NCBI GenBank assembly: GCA_947472965.1
Contig: CANJEF010000079.1
Coordinates: 1-6,359 of the forward strand
Length of the DNA: 6,359 nucleotides
Reading direction: 5' to 3'
Source of the DNA: Sphingobacteriales bacterium
Lineage (GTDB): Bacteria > Bacteroidota > Bacteroidia > Chitinophagales > Chitinophagaceae
In this document: in pieces, positions 1 to 6,359 of the stretch
Position numbering within the stretch: position 1 is the first letter of the stretch
How the letters are laid out: each line of letters opens with the position of its first letter
Position numbers and translations under genes: made by a program
Notes under the pieces: generated by a model
Seen by the model: the letters and a program-made list of their open reading frames with translations, nothing else
Database searches by the model: none
What the model was told of the DNA's origin: nothing

Positions 1-640
1 ATACATGACTGTCCAGTCTGCCCAGGAACTTGGAAGATCCAAAAACTATCAGCCAGAACAACCCATATTTTATTCTCATACTGTGCATGCGGGAATGAAT
101 CAAATTAATTGTCTTTACTGTCATGGTGGAGCACAGGAAAGCAAGCATGCAAATATCCCATCTGTCAATGTTTGTATGAATTGCCACATGGGAATCAATG
201 AATATGTAAAAGGACCGCAATTGCTCCGTGAAGACGGCTCAAAAGTGGATGGTACTGCAGAGATCCAGAAGTTATACCAGTATGCAGGATGGGATCCTGG
301 TGCAAAAAAATATACTGGCAAGGGCAAGGCGATCGAATGGGTTCGCATACACAACCTTCCCGATCACGTTTACTTTAATCACTCACAGCACGTGACGGCT
401 GGTAAGCAACAATGCCAAACTTGTCATGGTGAAATTCAAAAGATGGACGAAGTTTATCAATTTACTGATTTGAGCATGGGATGGTGTATCAATTGCCACC
501 GTGAATCCAAGGTTCAGTTCACAGAAAATAAATTTTACAGCATTTACGAGAAATTTCATGAAGACCTCAAAAAGGGAAATTTGGATAGCGTGACTGTTGA
601 AAAGATTGGTGGTACAGAATGTCAGAAATGCCATTACTAG
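1..640 (+). CDS. actA: ActA, pentaheme cytochrome c subunit of alternative complex III (5' partial)
   Basis: Periplasmic multiheme cytochrome that receives electrons from the ActB iron-sulfur domain and passes them to ActE or a terminal oxidase. Five CXXCH heme-binding motifs are visible: CLYCH, CMNCH, CQTCH, CINCH and CQKCH, with codons beginning at bases 110, 173, 413, 485 and 620. Extra histidines (YSHTVH near base 77, FNHSQH near base 374) are candidates for the second axial heme ligands. The frame is open to the first base, and the ATG at base 5 is followed by a hydrophilic stretch with no signal peptide, which an exported cytochrome needs. I therefore treat that ATG as internal and the gene as cut at its 5' end. 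Bacteroidota ActA proteins are, from memory, about twice this length, often with an extra N-terminal monoheme domain, so much may be missing. The protein ends one residue after the last heme motif. Stop is TAG; actB follows after 54 bases. Confidence 0.93.
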   Translation, partial: YMTVQSAQELGRSKNYQPEQPIFYSHTVHAGMNQINCLYCHGGAQESKHANIPSVNVCMNCHMGINEYVKGPQLLREDGSKVDGTAEIQKLYQYAGWDPGAKKYTGKGKAIEWVRIHNLPDHVYFNHSQHVTAGKQQCQTCHGEIQKMDEVYQFTDLSMGWCINCHRESKVQFTENKFYSIYEKFHEDLKKGNLDSVTVEKIGGTECQKCHY

Positions 641-694
641 AATTGAAAAACGATAGAATAAAAAGCAATACTACTCACAACCATAGAAACTGAT
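641..694 (+). other. actA-actB gap with Shine-Dalgarno-less start region
   Basis: This 54-base A-rich spacer has no inverted repeat followed by a T run and no TTTG/TAnnTTTG pair of the Bacteroidota promoter type that I can see. No AGGAGG-like sequence precedes the actB ATG. This suggests that actA and actB share one transcript and that actB starts by the A/T-rich, Shine-Dalgarno-independent mode common in Bacteroidota. The conclusion is by eye only. Confidence 0.5.
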
Positions 695-895
695 ATGAAG
701 CAAAAAAAATACTGGCAGAGCTTCGGTGAATTAAAAAACAGCGATACCTTTCAAGAAGGGGTACAGGATGAATTTGGTGAAGACCTTGTCGTTCCTGAAT
801 CTGATAATGGATTGTTGGATGCAAAGGCACCAAGAAGGGATTTTTTAAAATACCTTGGATTCAGTACTGCTGCTGCCGCTGCTGCTGCAAGTTGT
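695..895 (+). other. Extended Tat-type signal region of ActB with a possible lipobox cysteine
   Basis: About 46 hydrophilic residues, including a KYWQSF opening and several acidic residues, come before the twin arginine at 47-48. The motif RRDFLKYLGF is followed by S-T and seven alanines, then Ser66-Cys67. Family knowledge: Bacteroidota ActB proteins carry a long MoCo/4Fe-4S extended Tat region (the 'TAT-variant' annotation). The cysteine directly after a small-residue run resembles a lipobox (ASC), so Cys67 may be lipidated and become the mature N-terminus. That last step is inference. Confidence 0.75.
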
Positions 896-3874
896 GAGAT
901 GCCAATTAAAAAAAGCATCCCCTACCTTAATAAGCCTGATACAATCATTCCAGGTGTACCAAACTATTATGCAACTACATTTATACAAGATGGTGATGCA
1001 ATCCCAGTAGTTGCGAAGGTGCGTGATGGCAGGCCCATTAAGATAGAGGGAAATGAACTTTCTACTGTAACAAAAGGTGGAACCTCTGCACGTGTGCAGG
1101 CTTCTGTTCTTGGTTTATATGATACTGCTCGTTTGCGTTATCCACTTGCCAATGGTAAGGAAGCAAGTACGTTTGATGCGTTCGATAAGATGGTTGCTGA
1201 TGGTCTTGCCGGCATTGGCGGCAAGTCAGTTGTGTTGCTTACTGAAACAATCAATTCTGTTACAACAAAAAATGTCATCGCATCTTTTTTAGCAAAATAT
1301 CCTGGCTCTCGCCACGTTCAGTATGATGCAATTTCAGCAAATGGTATTTTGAATGCAAATGCTGCATCATTCGGCAAAAGGGCCATCCCTTCTTATCAAT
1401 TTGATAAGGCGAAAACGATTGTAAGTCTTGGTGCTGATTTCCTCGGCACCTGGTTAAGTCCTGTTGAATATGCCCGTCAATATGCTGTTGGGAGAAAAAT
1501 CAACCAAGCGCATCCGGAAATGAGTAAGCATATCAGTTTCGAAAGCATGCTCAGTTTGACTGGCGCGAATGCTGATGATCGCTATATTCATCTTCCTTCG
1601 GAAGAAGCTGCCGTTGCATTGAATCTCTTTGCTGCTTTGGGTGGATCTGTTTCTGCTCCAGCGTTAGCAGATGAGCGTTTGAAAAAAGGAATCAAGGCAA
1701 CAGCCGAGTCGTTGAAATCTTCAGGTTCTGCTTCACTTGTTATAATCGGAAGTAACAATGCAGATGTTCAATTGGTGGTGAATGCCATTAATCAGTTGCT
1801 CGGCGCATACGGAACTACAATTGATTGGGGAACTACACTCAATACACGTCAGGGTGATGATCTTGCAATGGTTCAACTCGTACAAGAGATGAACGATGGC
1901 AAAATTGGTGCCTTGATGATTCATGGTGTTAACCCTGCATATGATTATTTTGATGCAAAGAAATTTGAATCAGGATTGAAGAAGGTTGCTGTTTCAGTTT
2001 CCTTCAATGACAGGGAAGATGAAACGTCTGTAGGATGCAAATTTGTTTTGTCTAATCACCACTACCTTGAAAGTTGGGGTGATGCTGAAATGAAGTCGGG
2101 CTACCTCAGCTTCATCCAGCCTACCATTGCACCTTTATTTAAGACAAGAGCATTTCAGTCGTCACTGCTTAAGTGGAGCGGTGAGACTACAACATACGGA
2201 GATTATTTCAAGCAATATTGGTTAACCCATTTCGGTTCACAAACTGCTTGGGACAAAGCATTGCAAGATGGTGTGGTTGAAACACCCGCTGCAGTATCTG
2301 CCGGCAGCTATAACAATGCATCGCTCGCTGGTGCTGCTGCTGCGCTGAGCACGATTAAACCTTCAGGTAAAACCGAGTTGGTTGTTTATACAAAAGTTTC
2401 AATGGGTGCTGGCAAGGATGCCAATAATCCATGGCTTCAGGAAATGCCTGATCCAATTACAAAAGCAACATGGGATAACTATGCTATCATTTCCTATGCC
2501 ATGGCAAAGGAATTGGGTATCACGGTTGATGATAATTACGAAGTAGAAGTGGCAAAGCCTGTTATAAAGATCAAGGCTGGCTCATTGGAATATACATTGC
2601 CTGTGTTGGTGATACCCGGTGTTCACAAAAATGTGATTGCTGTGGCTTTGGGATATGGAAGGTCTGAAAAATCAGGACGTGCTGCTGCCAATGTTGGTCA
2701 AAACGTTTTCCCTCTGGTTGGATTTGATGGCAAGTCATTCACATACAGTGTGTCTAATGTTAGTTTCGAAAAATCAAATGAAGAATATAAAATCGCTTAC
2801 ACCCAATCACACAACCAATACGAAGGTCGTGATGAAGTTGTTCGCGAGTACTCGCTTGGAGAGTTCAAGAAAAATCCAACCATATTGGCTGATGTTCGTC
2901 ATGAGCTCGTAGAGGATTATGCGAAGAATACAAACGACTATGCTGCAGAGGGTACACTATATCCGAGTCATCCGTATCCAGGACCCAAATGGGGAATGAG
3001 TATCGATCTCAACTCTTGTATAGGTTGCGGTGCGTGTACAGTTGCCTGTACTTCTGAAAACAACGTTGCTGTTGTTGGAAAGAAAGAAGTGATGCGTGCA
3101 CATGAAATGCATTGGTTGCGTATCGATAGATACTTTGCAACATACAGGGATGATTCTGGGGCAGACAACCTAGACGATTTGAATGTGGTGTTCATGCCAA
3201 TGCTTTGTCAGCATTGCGACAATGCTCCTTGTGAAAACGTTTGTCCTGTGAACGCTACAAATCACAGCAGCGAAGGATTAAACCAAATGACTTATAACCG
3301 TTGTATCGGTACAAGATATTGTGCAAATAACTGTCCATTCAAGGTTAGGCGTTTCAACTGGGCGGATTATATGGGTGCAGATAGCTTTGGTGATAACCAA
3401 CGCGAGGTGTTGGAAGATTCAGTGATGATGATGAATGATGATCTTACACGCATGGTTTTGAATCCTGATGTAACAGTAAGGTCACGCGGTGTAATTGAAA
3501 AGTGTTCTTTCTGTGTGCAGCGTTTGCAAGAAGGAAAGCTCAAAGCGAAAAAAGAAAACAGGCCGCTTGAAACCGGTGCTGATGGCAAGTGGGATATCAA
3601 AACCGCCTGTCAGCAAGCTTGTCCAACCAATGCCATTGTATTTGGTAATGCAAACGACAAGAACAGTCCAGTTAGCAAAATCCGAAATGAAGAGCAAACA
3701 AACAGGTTGTTCTACGTATTGGAACAGATTCATGTGTTGCCAAATGTAAACTACCTCGCGAAGATCAGAAATACGGAAAGGCATGTTGGTGTTGCTGAAG
3801 AGGCACATCATGCACCCGCTGAAGCAACAGGGGCTGAGCATCATGAAGTGAAGAAAGAAGAAGCAGCACATTAA
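695..3874 (+). CDS. actB: ActB, fused molybdopterin-like/iron-sulfur subunit of alternative complex III
   Basis: Large periplasmic subunit that carries electrons from the quinol site in ActC to the ActA hemes. It is 1059 residues long. Residues 1-67 form an extended N-terminus with a twin-arginine motif (RRDFLK, 47-52), an alanine-only run (59-65) and Cys67. Residues about 85-730 are a molybdopterin-oxidoreductase-like fold (ActB1), recognisable from the GGTSAR...SVLGLYDTARLR stretch near 127-148. It lacks the usual N-terminal four-cysteine cluster motif: only Cys67 and Cys448 occur before residue 775. In characterised ACIII this domain holds no molybdenum cofactor. Residues about 765-985 are the ferredoxin-like ActB2 domain with cysteines 775, 778, 781, 785; 838, 841, 846, 850; 870, 876, 880; and 937, 940, 972, 976. 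Thr873 replaces one cysteine, which predicts three [4Fe-4S] and one [3Fe-4S] cluster. The C-terminus (1030-1059) is histidine- and glutamate-rich. The start is supported by the conserved YWQSFGEL-type opening of the extended Tat family. Followed after 37 bases by actC. Confidence 0.96.
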   Translation: MKQKKYWQSFGELKNSDTFQEGVQDEFGEDLVVPESDNGLLDAKAPRRDFLKYLGFSTAAAAAAASCEMPIKKSIPYLNKPDTIIPGVPNYYATTFIQDGDAIPVVAKVRDGRPIKIEGNELSTVTKGGTSARVQASVLGLYDTARLRYPLANGKEASTFDAFDKMVADGLAGIGGKSVVLLTETINSVTTKNVIASFLAKYPGSRHVQYDAISANGILNANAASFGKRAIPSYQFDKAKTIVSLGADFLGTWLSPVEYARQYAVGRKINQAHPEMSKHISFESMLSLTGANADDRYIHLPSEEAAVALNLFAALGGSVSAPALADERLKKGIKATAESLKSSGSASLVIIGSNNADVQLVVNAINQLLGAYGTTIDWGTTLNTRQGDDLAMVQLVQEMNDGKIGALMIHGVNPAYDYFDAKKFESGLKKVAVSVSFNDREDETSVGCKFVLSNHHYLESWGDAEMKSGYLSFIQPTIAPLFKTRAFQSSLLKWSGETTTYGDYFKQYWLTHFGSQTAWDKALQDGVVETPAAVSAGSYNNASLAGAAAALSTIKPSGKTELVVYTKVSMGAGKDANNPWLQEMPDPITKATWDNYAIISYAMAKELGITVDDNYEVEVAKPVIKIKAGSLEYTLPVLVIPGVHKNVIAVALGYGRSEKSGRAAANVGQNVFPLVGFDGKSFTYSVSNVSFEKSNEEYKIAYTQSHNQYEGRDEVVREYSLGEFKKNPTILADVRHELVEDYAKNTNDYAAEGTLYPSHPYPGPKWGMSIDLNSCIGCGACTVACTSENNVAVVGKKEVMRAHEMHWLRIDRYFATYRDDSGADNLDDLNVVFMPMLCQHCDNAPCENVCPVNATNHSSEGLNQMTYNRCIGTRYCANNCPFKVRRFNWADYMGADSFGDNQREVLEDSVMMMNDDLTRMVLNPDVTVRSRGVIEKCSFCVQRLQEGKLKAKKENRPLETGADGKWDIKTACQQACPTNAIVFGNANDKNSPVSKIRNEEQTNRLFYVLEQIHVLPNVNYLAKIRNTERHVGVAEEAHHAPAEATGAEHHEVKKEEAAH
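869..889 (+). repeat. GCN (alanine) codon run, mostly GCT
   Basis: Seven consecutive alanine codons (five GCT in two blocks split by one GCC, then GCA) encode residues 59-65, the hydrophobic core of the ActB signal region. Such trinucleotide runs can gain or lose units by slippage without breaking the frame, changing the length of the signal core. A shorter alanine run lies at 2332-2343 in the same gene. Confidence 0.7.
3017..3625 (+). other. Four-cluster iron-sulfur region of ActB (ActB2)
   Basis: Four cysteine groups appear in order: CIGCGACTVAC (from base 3017), CQHCDNAPCENVC (from 3206), CIGTRYCANNC (from 3302), and CSFC (from 3503) with CQQAC (from 3608). By the pairing known for NrfC/NarH/PsrB-type proteins, group I pairs with IV and II with III. 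Group III has threonine at its second position, the same place where NarH has tryptophan, so that cluster (Cys870, Cys876 plus Cys850) should be [3Fe-4S]. The region holds exactly 15 cysteines, which matches 3 x 4 + 3 with none left over. Confidence 0.9.
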
Positions 3875-3911
3875 ATCAATAGAACTAGGAATTCTCATAA
3901 ATGACCAACAA
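3875..3911 (+). other. actB-actC gap with a four-codon ORF overlapping the actC start
   Basis: The 37-base spacer has no terminator or recognisable promoter. An ATG at 3901 opens a tiny frame (Met-Thr-Asn-Lys) that ends at a TGA at 3913-3915, overlapping the actC ATG as ATGA. It cannot be the actC start because it is in another frame. It could allow ribosome re-initiation at actC, or be chance. Confidence 0.4.
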
Positions 3912-5384
3912 ATGAGTGTAACAAAGTACGAATCACAGATTAGGGAACCTTTGGTGAATGGCAACAAGACCTACGGTCAGGTTACCAAAGACATCGTGCA
4001 TACCATTGAAGTAAAGCCTACCAGGCTCTGGTATATTGGATTTTACATATCCGCAGCATTGCTGATGTTTGGTGCCTATTCGGTTTACCGCGAGGTTACC
4101 TATGGTATTGGGCAGTGGAATGTGAACCGTACCATTGGATGGGGTTGGGATATTACCAACTTCGTATGGTGGGTTGGTATTGGACATGCCGGTACACTGA
4201 TTTCTGCTATTCTATTGTTGTTCCGCCAAGGTTGGAGAACAGGAGTGAACAGGGCGGCCGAGGCTATGACTATTTTCGCGGTAATGTGCGCAGGTCAGTT
4301 CCCAATCTTCCACATGGGAAGGGTATGGATGGCGTTTTTCACATTACCTTATCCAAATACACGTGGACCATTGTGGCCCAATTTCAACTCACCTTTGCTG
4401 TGGGACGTATTTGCGATCTCAACCTATTTTACTGTTTCGCTTTTGTTTTGGTATTCAGGTTTATTGCCTGACTTGGCAACGGTGAGAGATCGTGCAAAAA
4501 CAAAGTTGCGTAAACATCTTTATGGTGTTGCATCTTTCGGATGGTCTGGAAGTACCAAACATTGGCAGCGCCACGAAAGCTTGTCACTGGTATTGGCAGG
4601 ATTGTCAACCCCCTTGGTATTATCCGTACATACAATTGTATCATTCGACTTCGCCACTTCAGTAGTACCTGGTTGGCATACCACCATCTTCCCGCCATAC
4701 TTTGTTGCGGGTGCGATTTTTTCAGGATTTGCCATGGTGCAAACACTGATGTTGATCTTGAGAAAGGTGATGAACCTCCAAGATTATATCACCTTGGGCC
4801 ATATTGAAGCAATGAATAAAGTAATTGTTTTAACGGGTTCAATTGTGGGTTGTGCCTACCTAACAGAATTGTTTATGGCATGGTATAGCCAGAATCCATA
4901 CGAACAAGATATCTTCTTTAAATATAGAATTGCTGGAGCTTATGGTTGGAGCTACTGGTTGATGATGACTTGCAATGTGATCTCTCCTCAGTTGTTTTGG
5001 TTTACCAAATTGAGAAGAAATGTGTTGTTCACCTTCATCATGAGTATTGTGGTGAACATCGGTATGTGGTTCGAGCGTTTTGTAATCATTGTTTCTTCAT
5101 TGTACCGCGATTACCTTCCTTCATCATGGTCAATTTATTACCGACCTACTATTTGGGAAGTTGGTTTTTATCTTGGAACATTCGGTTTGTTTTTTACTTG
5201 CTTCTTCCTTTTCTCAAAATACTTCCCTGTAATTGCCATTGCGGAAATAAAATATGTGTTGAAGGGAACTGGCGAAAGCTATAAAAATGAAATGGGTGAG
5301 TTGGAGAAAAAAGAAGTTGACGAATTTGTAGAGGAGATGCATCACGGCCATGTGGAAGGTCAGGTAACTGTTGCACATCATTAA
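3912..5384 (+). CDS. actC: ActC, NrfD/PsrC-type quinol-binding membrane subunit of alternative complex III
   Basis: Integral membrane protein that oxidises menaquinol near the periplasmic face and hands electrons to the ActB iron-sulfur clusters; ACIII is proposed to couple this to proton movement. It is 490 residues. Ten hydrophobic segments can be read at about 41-58, 82-105, 115-140, 162-183, 222-244, 260-283, 303-324, 345-364, 370-393 and 415-437, matching the ten helices of the family. Family-typical motifs are GIGHAGTLISAIL (His92), FPIFHMGRVW (His134) and LLWDVFAIS (Asp165). These buried charged or polar residues are good candidates for the quinol site and proton path. The soluble C-terminus (about 451-490) is charged and ends in histidines (MHHGHVEG...AHH). 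The ATG at 3912 gives the expected hydrophilic leader (about 40 residues) before helix 1. It sits 37 bases after actB and 25 before actD. Confidence 0.96.
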   Translation: MSVTKYESQIREPLVNGNKTYGQVTKDIVHTIEVKPTRLWYIGFYISAALLMFGAYSVYREVTYGIGQWNVNRTIGWGWDITNFVWWVGIGHAGTLISAILLLFRQGWRTGVNRAAEAMTIFAVMCAGQFPIFHMGRVWMAFFTLPYPNTRGPLWPNFNSPLLWDVFAISTYFTVSLLFWYSGLLPDLATVRDRAKTKLRKHLYGVASFGWSGSTKHWQRHESLSLVLAGLSTPLVLSVHTIVSFDFATSVVPGWHTTIFPPYFVAGAIFSGFAMVQTLMLILRKVMNLQDYITLGHIEAMNKVIVLTGSIVGCAYLTELFMAWYSQNPYEQDIFFKYRIAGAYGWSYWLMMTCNVISPQLFWFTKLRRNVLFTFIMSIVVNIGMWFERFVIIVSSLYRDYLPSSWSIYYRPTIWEVGFYLGTFGLFFTCFFLFSKYFPVIAIAEIKYVLKGTGESYKNEMGELEKKEVDEFVEEMHHGHVEGQVTVAHH

Positions 5385-5409
5385 TCATTGAAAAAGAAAA
5401 CAATATAAA
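5385..5409 (+). other. actC-actD gap, A-rich start region
   Basis: The 25-base spacer is almost entirely A-rich (GAAAAAGAAAAC, then AATATAAA before the ATG), with no Shine-Dalgarno core and no terminator. This is typical of Bacteroidota start regions and of genes in the middle of an operon. Confidence 0.5.
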
Positions 5410-5994
5410 ATGGCGCTAAAAAAATTTGTAGTTGGATGTTTTGAAGATGAGAAAGTACTCTTCCCTGCAGTAGCGAAAGTCAGGAAGGAAGGGTACAAGT
5501 TTCACGACATCTATACCCCATTTCCTGTACATGGCCTGGATCATGCCATGGGGTTGAGGGAAACGAGTATTCATACTGCCGGTTTCTTATATGGCATGAT
5601 TGGTACAACAACAGCTGTAACTTTCATGACGTGGGTGTTTACGAAAGATTGGCCAGTGAATATCGGTGGTAAGCCAAATTTTGCGCTTCCGGCCTGGATT
5701 CCAATCACATTTGAGATGACAGTATTGTTCGCAGCTGTTGGCATGGTGTTGACATTCTGTTATATCTGCCAGCTTGCTCCATTTGTGAAAAAACATATTT
5801 TCCATCCCCGTGCAACGGACGACCTTTTTGTAATGGTGATTGAATGCGGTGAAAAGACGAATGAAGCGGAATTGACAAACTTGTTGAACAGTGTAGGGGC
5901 ACAAGAAGTGAATACACAAGTTGCAGAAGACGGATGGTGGATTGGTAGGTATGACAGAGAAGAATCGTTGTACAGGGAACCAAATATTGCATAA
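5410..5994 (+). CDS. actD: ActD, DUF3341-family membrane subunit of alternative complex III
   Basis: Small membrane subunit that packs against the large membrane proteins ActC and ActF; its catalytic role, if any, is unknown. It is 194 residues, close to the usual family length. It has an N-terminal soluble domain opening with KKFVVGCFEDEKVL, then the family motif YTPFPVHGLDHAMGL (35-49). Two membrane helices follow, at about 56-77 and 98-121, with a short loop between. The C-terminal soluble domain (about 135-194) contains LFVMVIE and GWWIGRYD. The two soluble parts lie on the same side of the membrane, the cytoplasm in known ACIII structures. No heme or cluster motif is present. The frame ends with two consecutive in-frame stops (TAA TAA, 5992-5997). 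The gene is followed after 42 bases by actE. Confidence 0.95.
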   Translation: MALKKFVVGCFEDEKVLFPAVAKVRKEGYKFHDIYTPFPVHGLDHAMGLRETSIHTAGFLYGMIGTTTAVTFMTWVFTKDWPVNIGGKPNFALPAWIPITFEMTVLFAAVGMVLTFCYICQLAPFVKKHIFHPRATDDLFVMVIECGEKTNEAELTNLLNSVGAQEVNTQVAEDGWWIGRYDREESLYREPNIA

Positions 5995-6036
5995 TAAACG
6001 GGAAAGGAAACAGCGGAGATCATAAAACAACAAGAG
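5995..6036 (+). other. actD-actE gap
   Basis: The 42-base spacer begins with a second in-frame TAA and has a purine-rich stretch (GGGAAAGGAAA, 5999-6009) too far from the actE ATG (about 27 bases) to act as a normal Shine-Dalgarno site. No hairpin with a T run is visible, so read-through into actE is expected. Confidence 0.45.
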
Positions 6037-6359
6037 ATGAAAAGATCAACAATCGTATTATGTGCACTGACTGCAATCATCGTATTTGCGGCAGGATGCG
6101 ACGATGTTAAAAGGAAGCCGGGTAAAGTATATATGCCGGATATGACATACAGCCGTGCATATGAAACCTATTCATCAAATCCGGTTTTTGCAGATGGCCG
6201 CACAAGTCAAGGTCCTGTTGCAGGTACTGTTAAACGTGGTGATGAATATCCTGTTCACATCGAAATGGATGGGCTAGGAGATACAGCGAATTATTCTGCC
6301 TCACAAAAATTACCCAACCCATTTACATCGTTGAGCGATGCGGAAGTAAAAGAAACTGA
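6037..6359 (+). CDS. actE: ActE, monoheme cytochrome c lipoprotein of alternative complex III (3' partial)
   Basis: In the ACIII family this subunit is a lipid-anchored periplasmic cytochrome with a single heme c that can serve as the exit point for electrons. Here 107 codons are visible and the frame is open to the window end; the final bases TGA are out of frame. The N-terminus is a lipoprotein signal: MKRS, hydrophobic residues 5-19, and a lipobox ending in AAGC with Cys21. The residue after the cysteine is aspartate (then another), which in enterobacteria favours retention in the inner membrane and would suit this complex. Family-like segments are YMPDMTYSRAYETY (33-46) and GPVAGTVKRGDEYP (63-76). 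The CXXCH motif has not yet appeared, so the heme assignment rests on gene order and these segments. The start is chosen because it gives a complete signal peptide. Confidence 0.88.
   Translation, partial: MKRSTIVLCALTAIIVFAAGCDDVKRKPGKVYMPDMTYSRAYETYSSNPVFADGRTSQGPVAGTVKRGDEYPVHIEMDGLGDTANYSASQKLPNPFTSLSDAEVKET

Noticed and set aside
641..694. Separate promoter for actB in the actA-actB gap
   Set aside because: No TTTG at about -33 with a TAnnTTTG at about -7 is visible, and the short gap fits an operon.
3495..3749. Plus-strand 84-codon frame inside actB
   Set aside because: It is the shifted reading of the ActB2 region; the actB frame holds the cluster cysteines and runs through without a break.
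3482..3967. Minus-strand open frame of 161 codons across the actB-actC junction
   Set aside because: It lies opposite two well-supported genes, has no recognisable motif, and its composition (Cys-, Phe- and Ser-rich) is what the reverse complement of coding DNA gives.
5758..5769. CYIC (C-x-x-C) in the second membrane helix of ActD as a possible heme or redox site
   Set aside because: No histidine follows, so it is not a heme c motif, and it lies within the hydrophobic segment; I see no support for a redox role.
5587..6080. Several overlapping minus-strand open frames opposite actD and the actE start (up to 148 codons)
   Set aside because: They overlap one another in different frames opposite a conserved gene, with Cys/His/Ser-rich translations and no family resemblance; they are shadows of actD.
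6357..6359. Final TGA of the window as the stop codon of actE
   Set aside because: The actE frame reads ACT then GA plus the next base, so this TGA is out of frame and the gene continues past the window.

Overview
This window holds one transcription-direction-consistent gene cluster on the + strand that I read as the alternative complex III (ACIII, act) operon of a member of the Bacteroidota. ACIII is a membrane quinol:electron-acceptor oxidoreductase that replaces the cytochrome bc1 complex. The evidence for the lineage is indirect: the actA-B-C-D-E gene order, a fused ActB with an extended N-terminal Tat region, A/T-rich gaps without Shine-Dalgarno sequences, and a moderately AT-rich base composition. 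Within the phylum the proteins look most like the Chitinophagales/Sphingobacteria side, but I cannot place it further from sequence reading alone.

Layout: 1-640 is the C-terminal part of ActA, a pentaheme cytochrome c whose beginning lies before the window. 695-3874 is ActB, a 1059-residue fusion of a molybdopterin-oxidoreductase-like domain that lacks the N-terminal cluster cysteines (ActB1) with a four-cluster iron-sulfur domain (ActB2). 3912-5384 is ActC, a ten-helix NrfD/PsrC-type membrane protein that should bind quinol. 5410-5994 is ActD, a two-helix DUF3341 protein. 6037-6359 is the start of ActE, a lipoprotein that in this family carries one heme c; the window ends before its heme motif. 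Gaps are 54, 37, 25 and 42 bases, with no recognisable terminator or promoter, so the genes are probably co-transcribed. No stretch over 300 bases is without a gene.

How they work together (family knowledge): ActC oxidises menaquinol at the periplasmic side of the inner membrane, electrons pass through the iron-sulfur clusters of ActB2 to the hemes of ActA and on to ActE or to a terminal oxidase. ActD and the downstream ActF (outside the window, expected) complete the membrane part.

I found no mobile element, RNA gene, CRISPR array or clearly new system here. The points most worth a second look are details of known subunits: the exact 15-cysteine count of ActB2 with a Cys-to-Thr change, the unusual Tat/lipoprotein-like N-terminus of ActB, and histidine-rich tails on both ActB and ActC.
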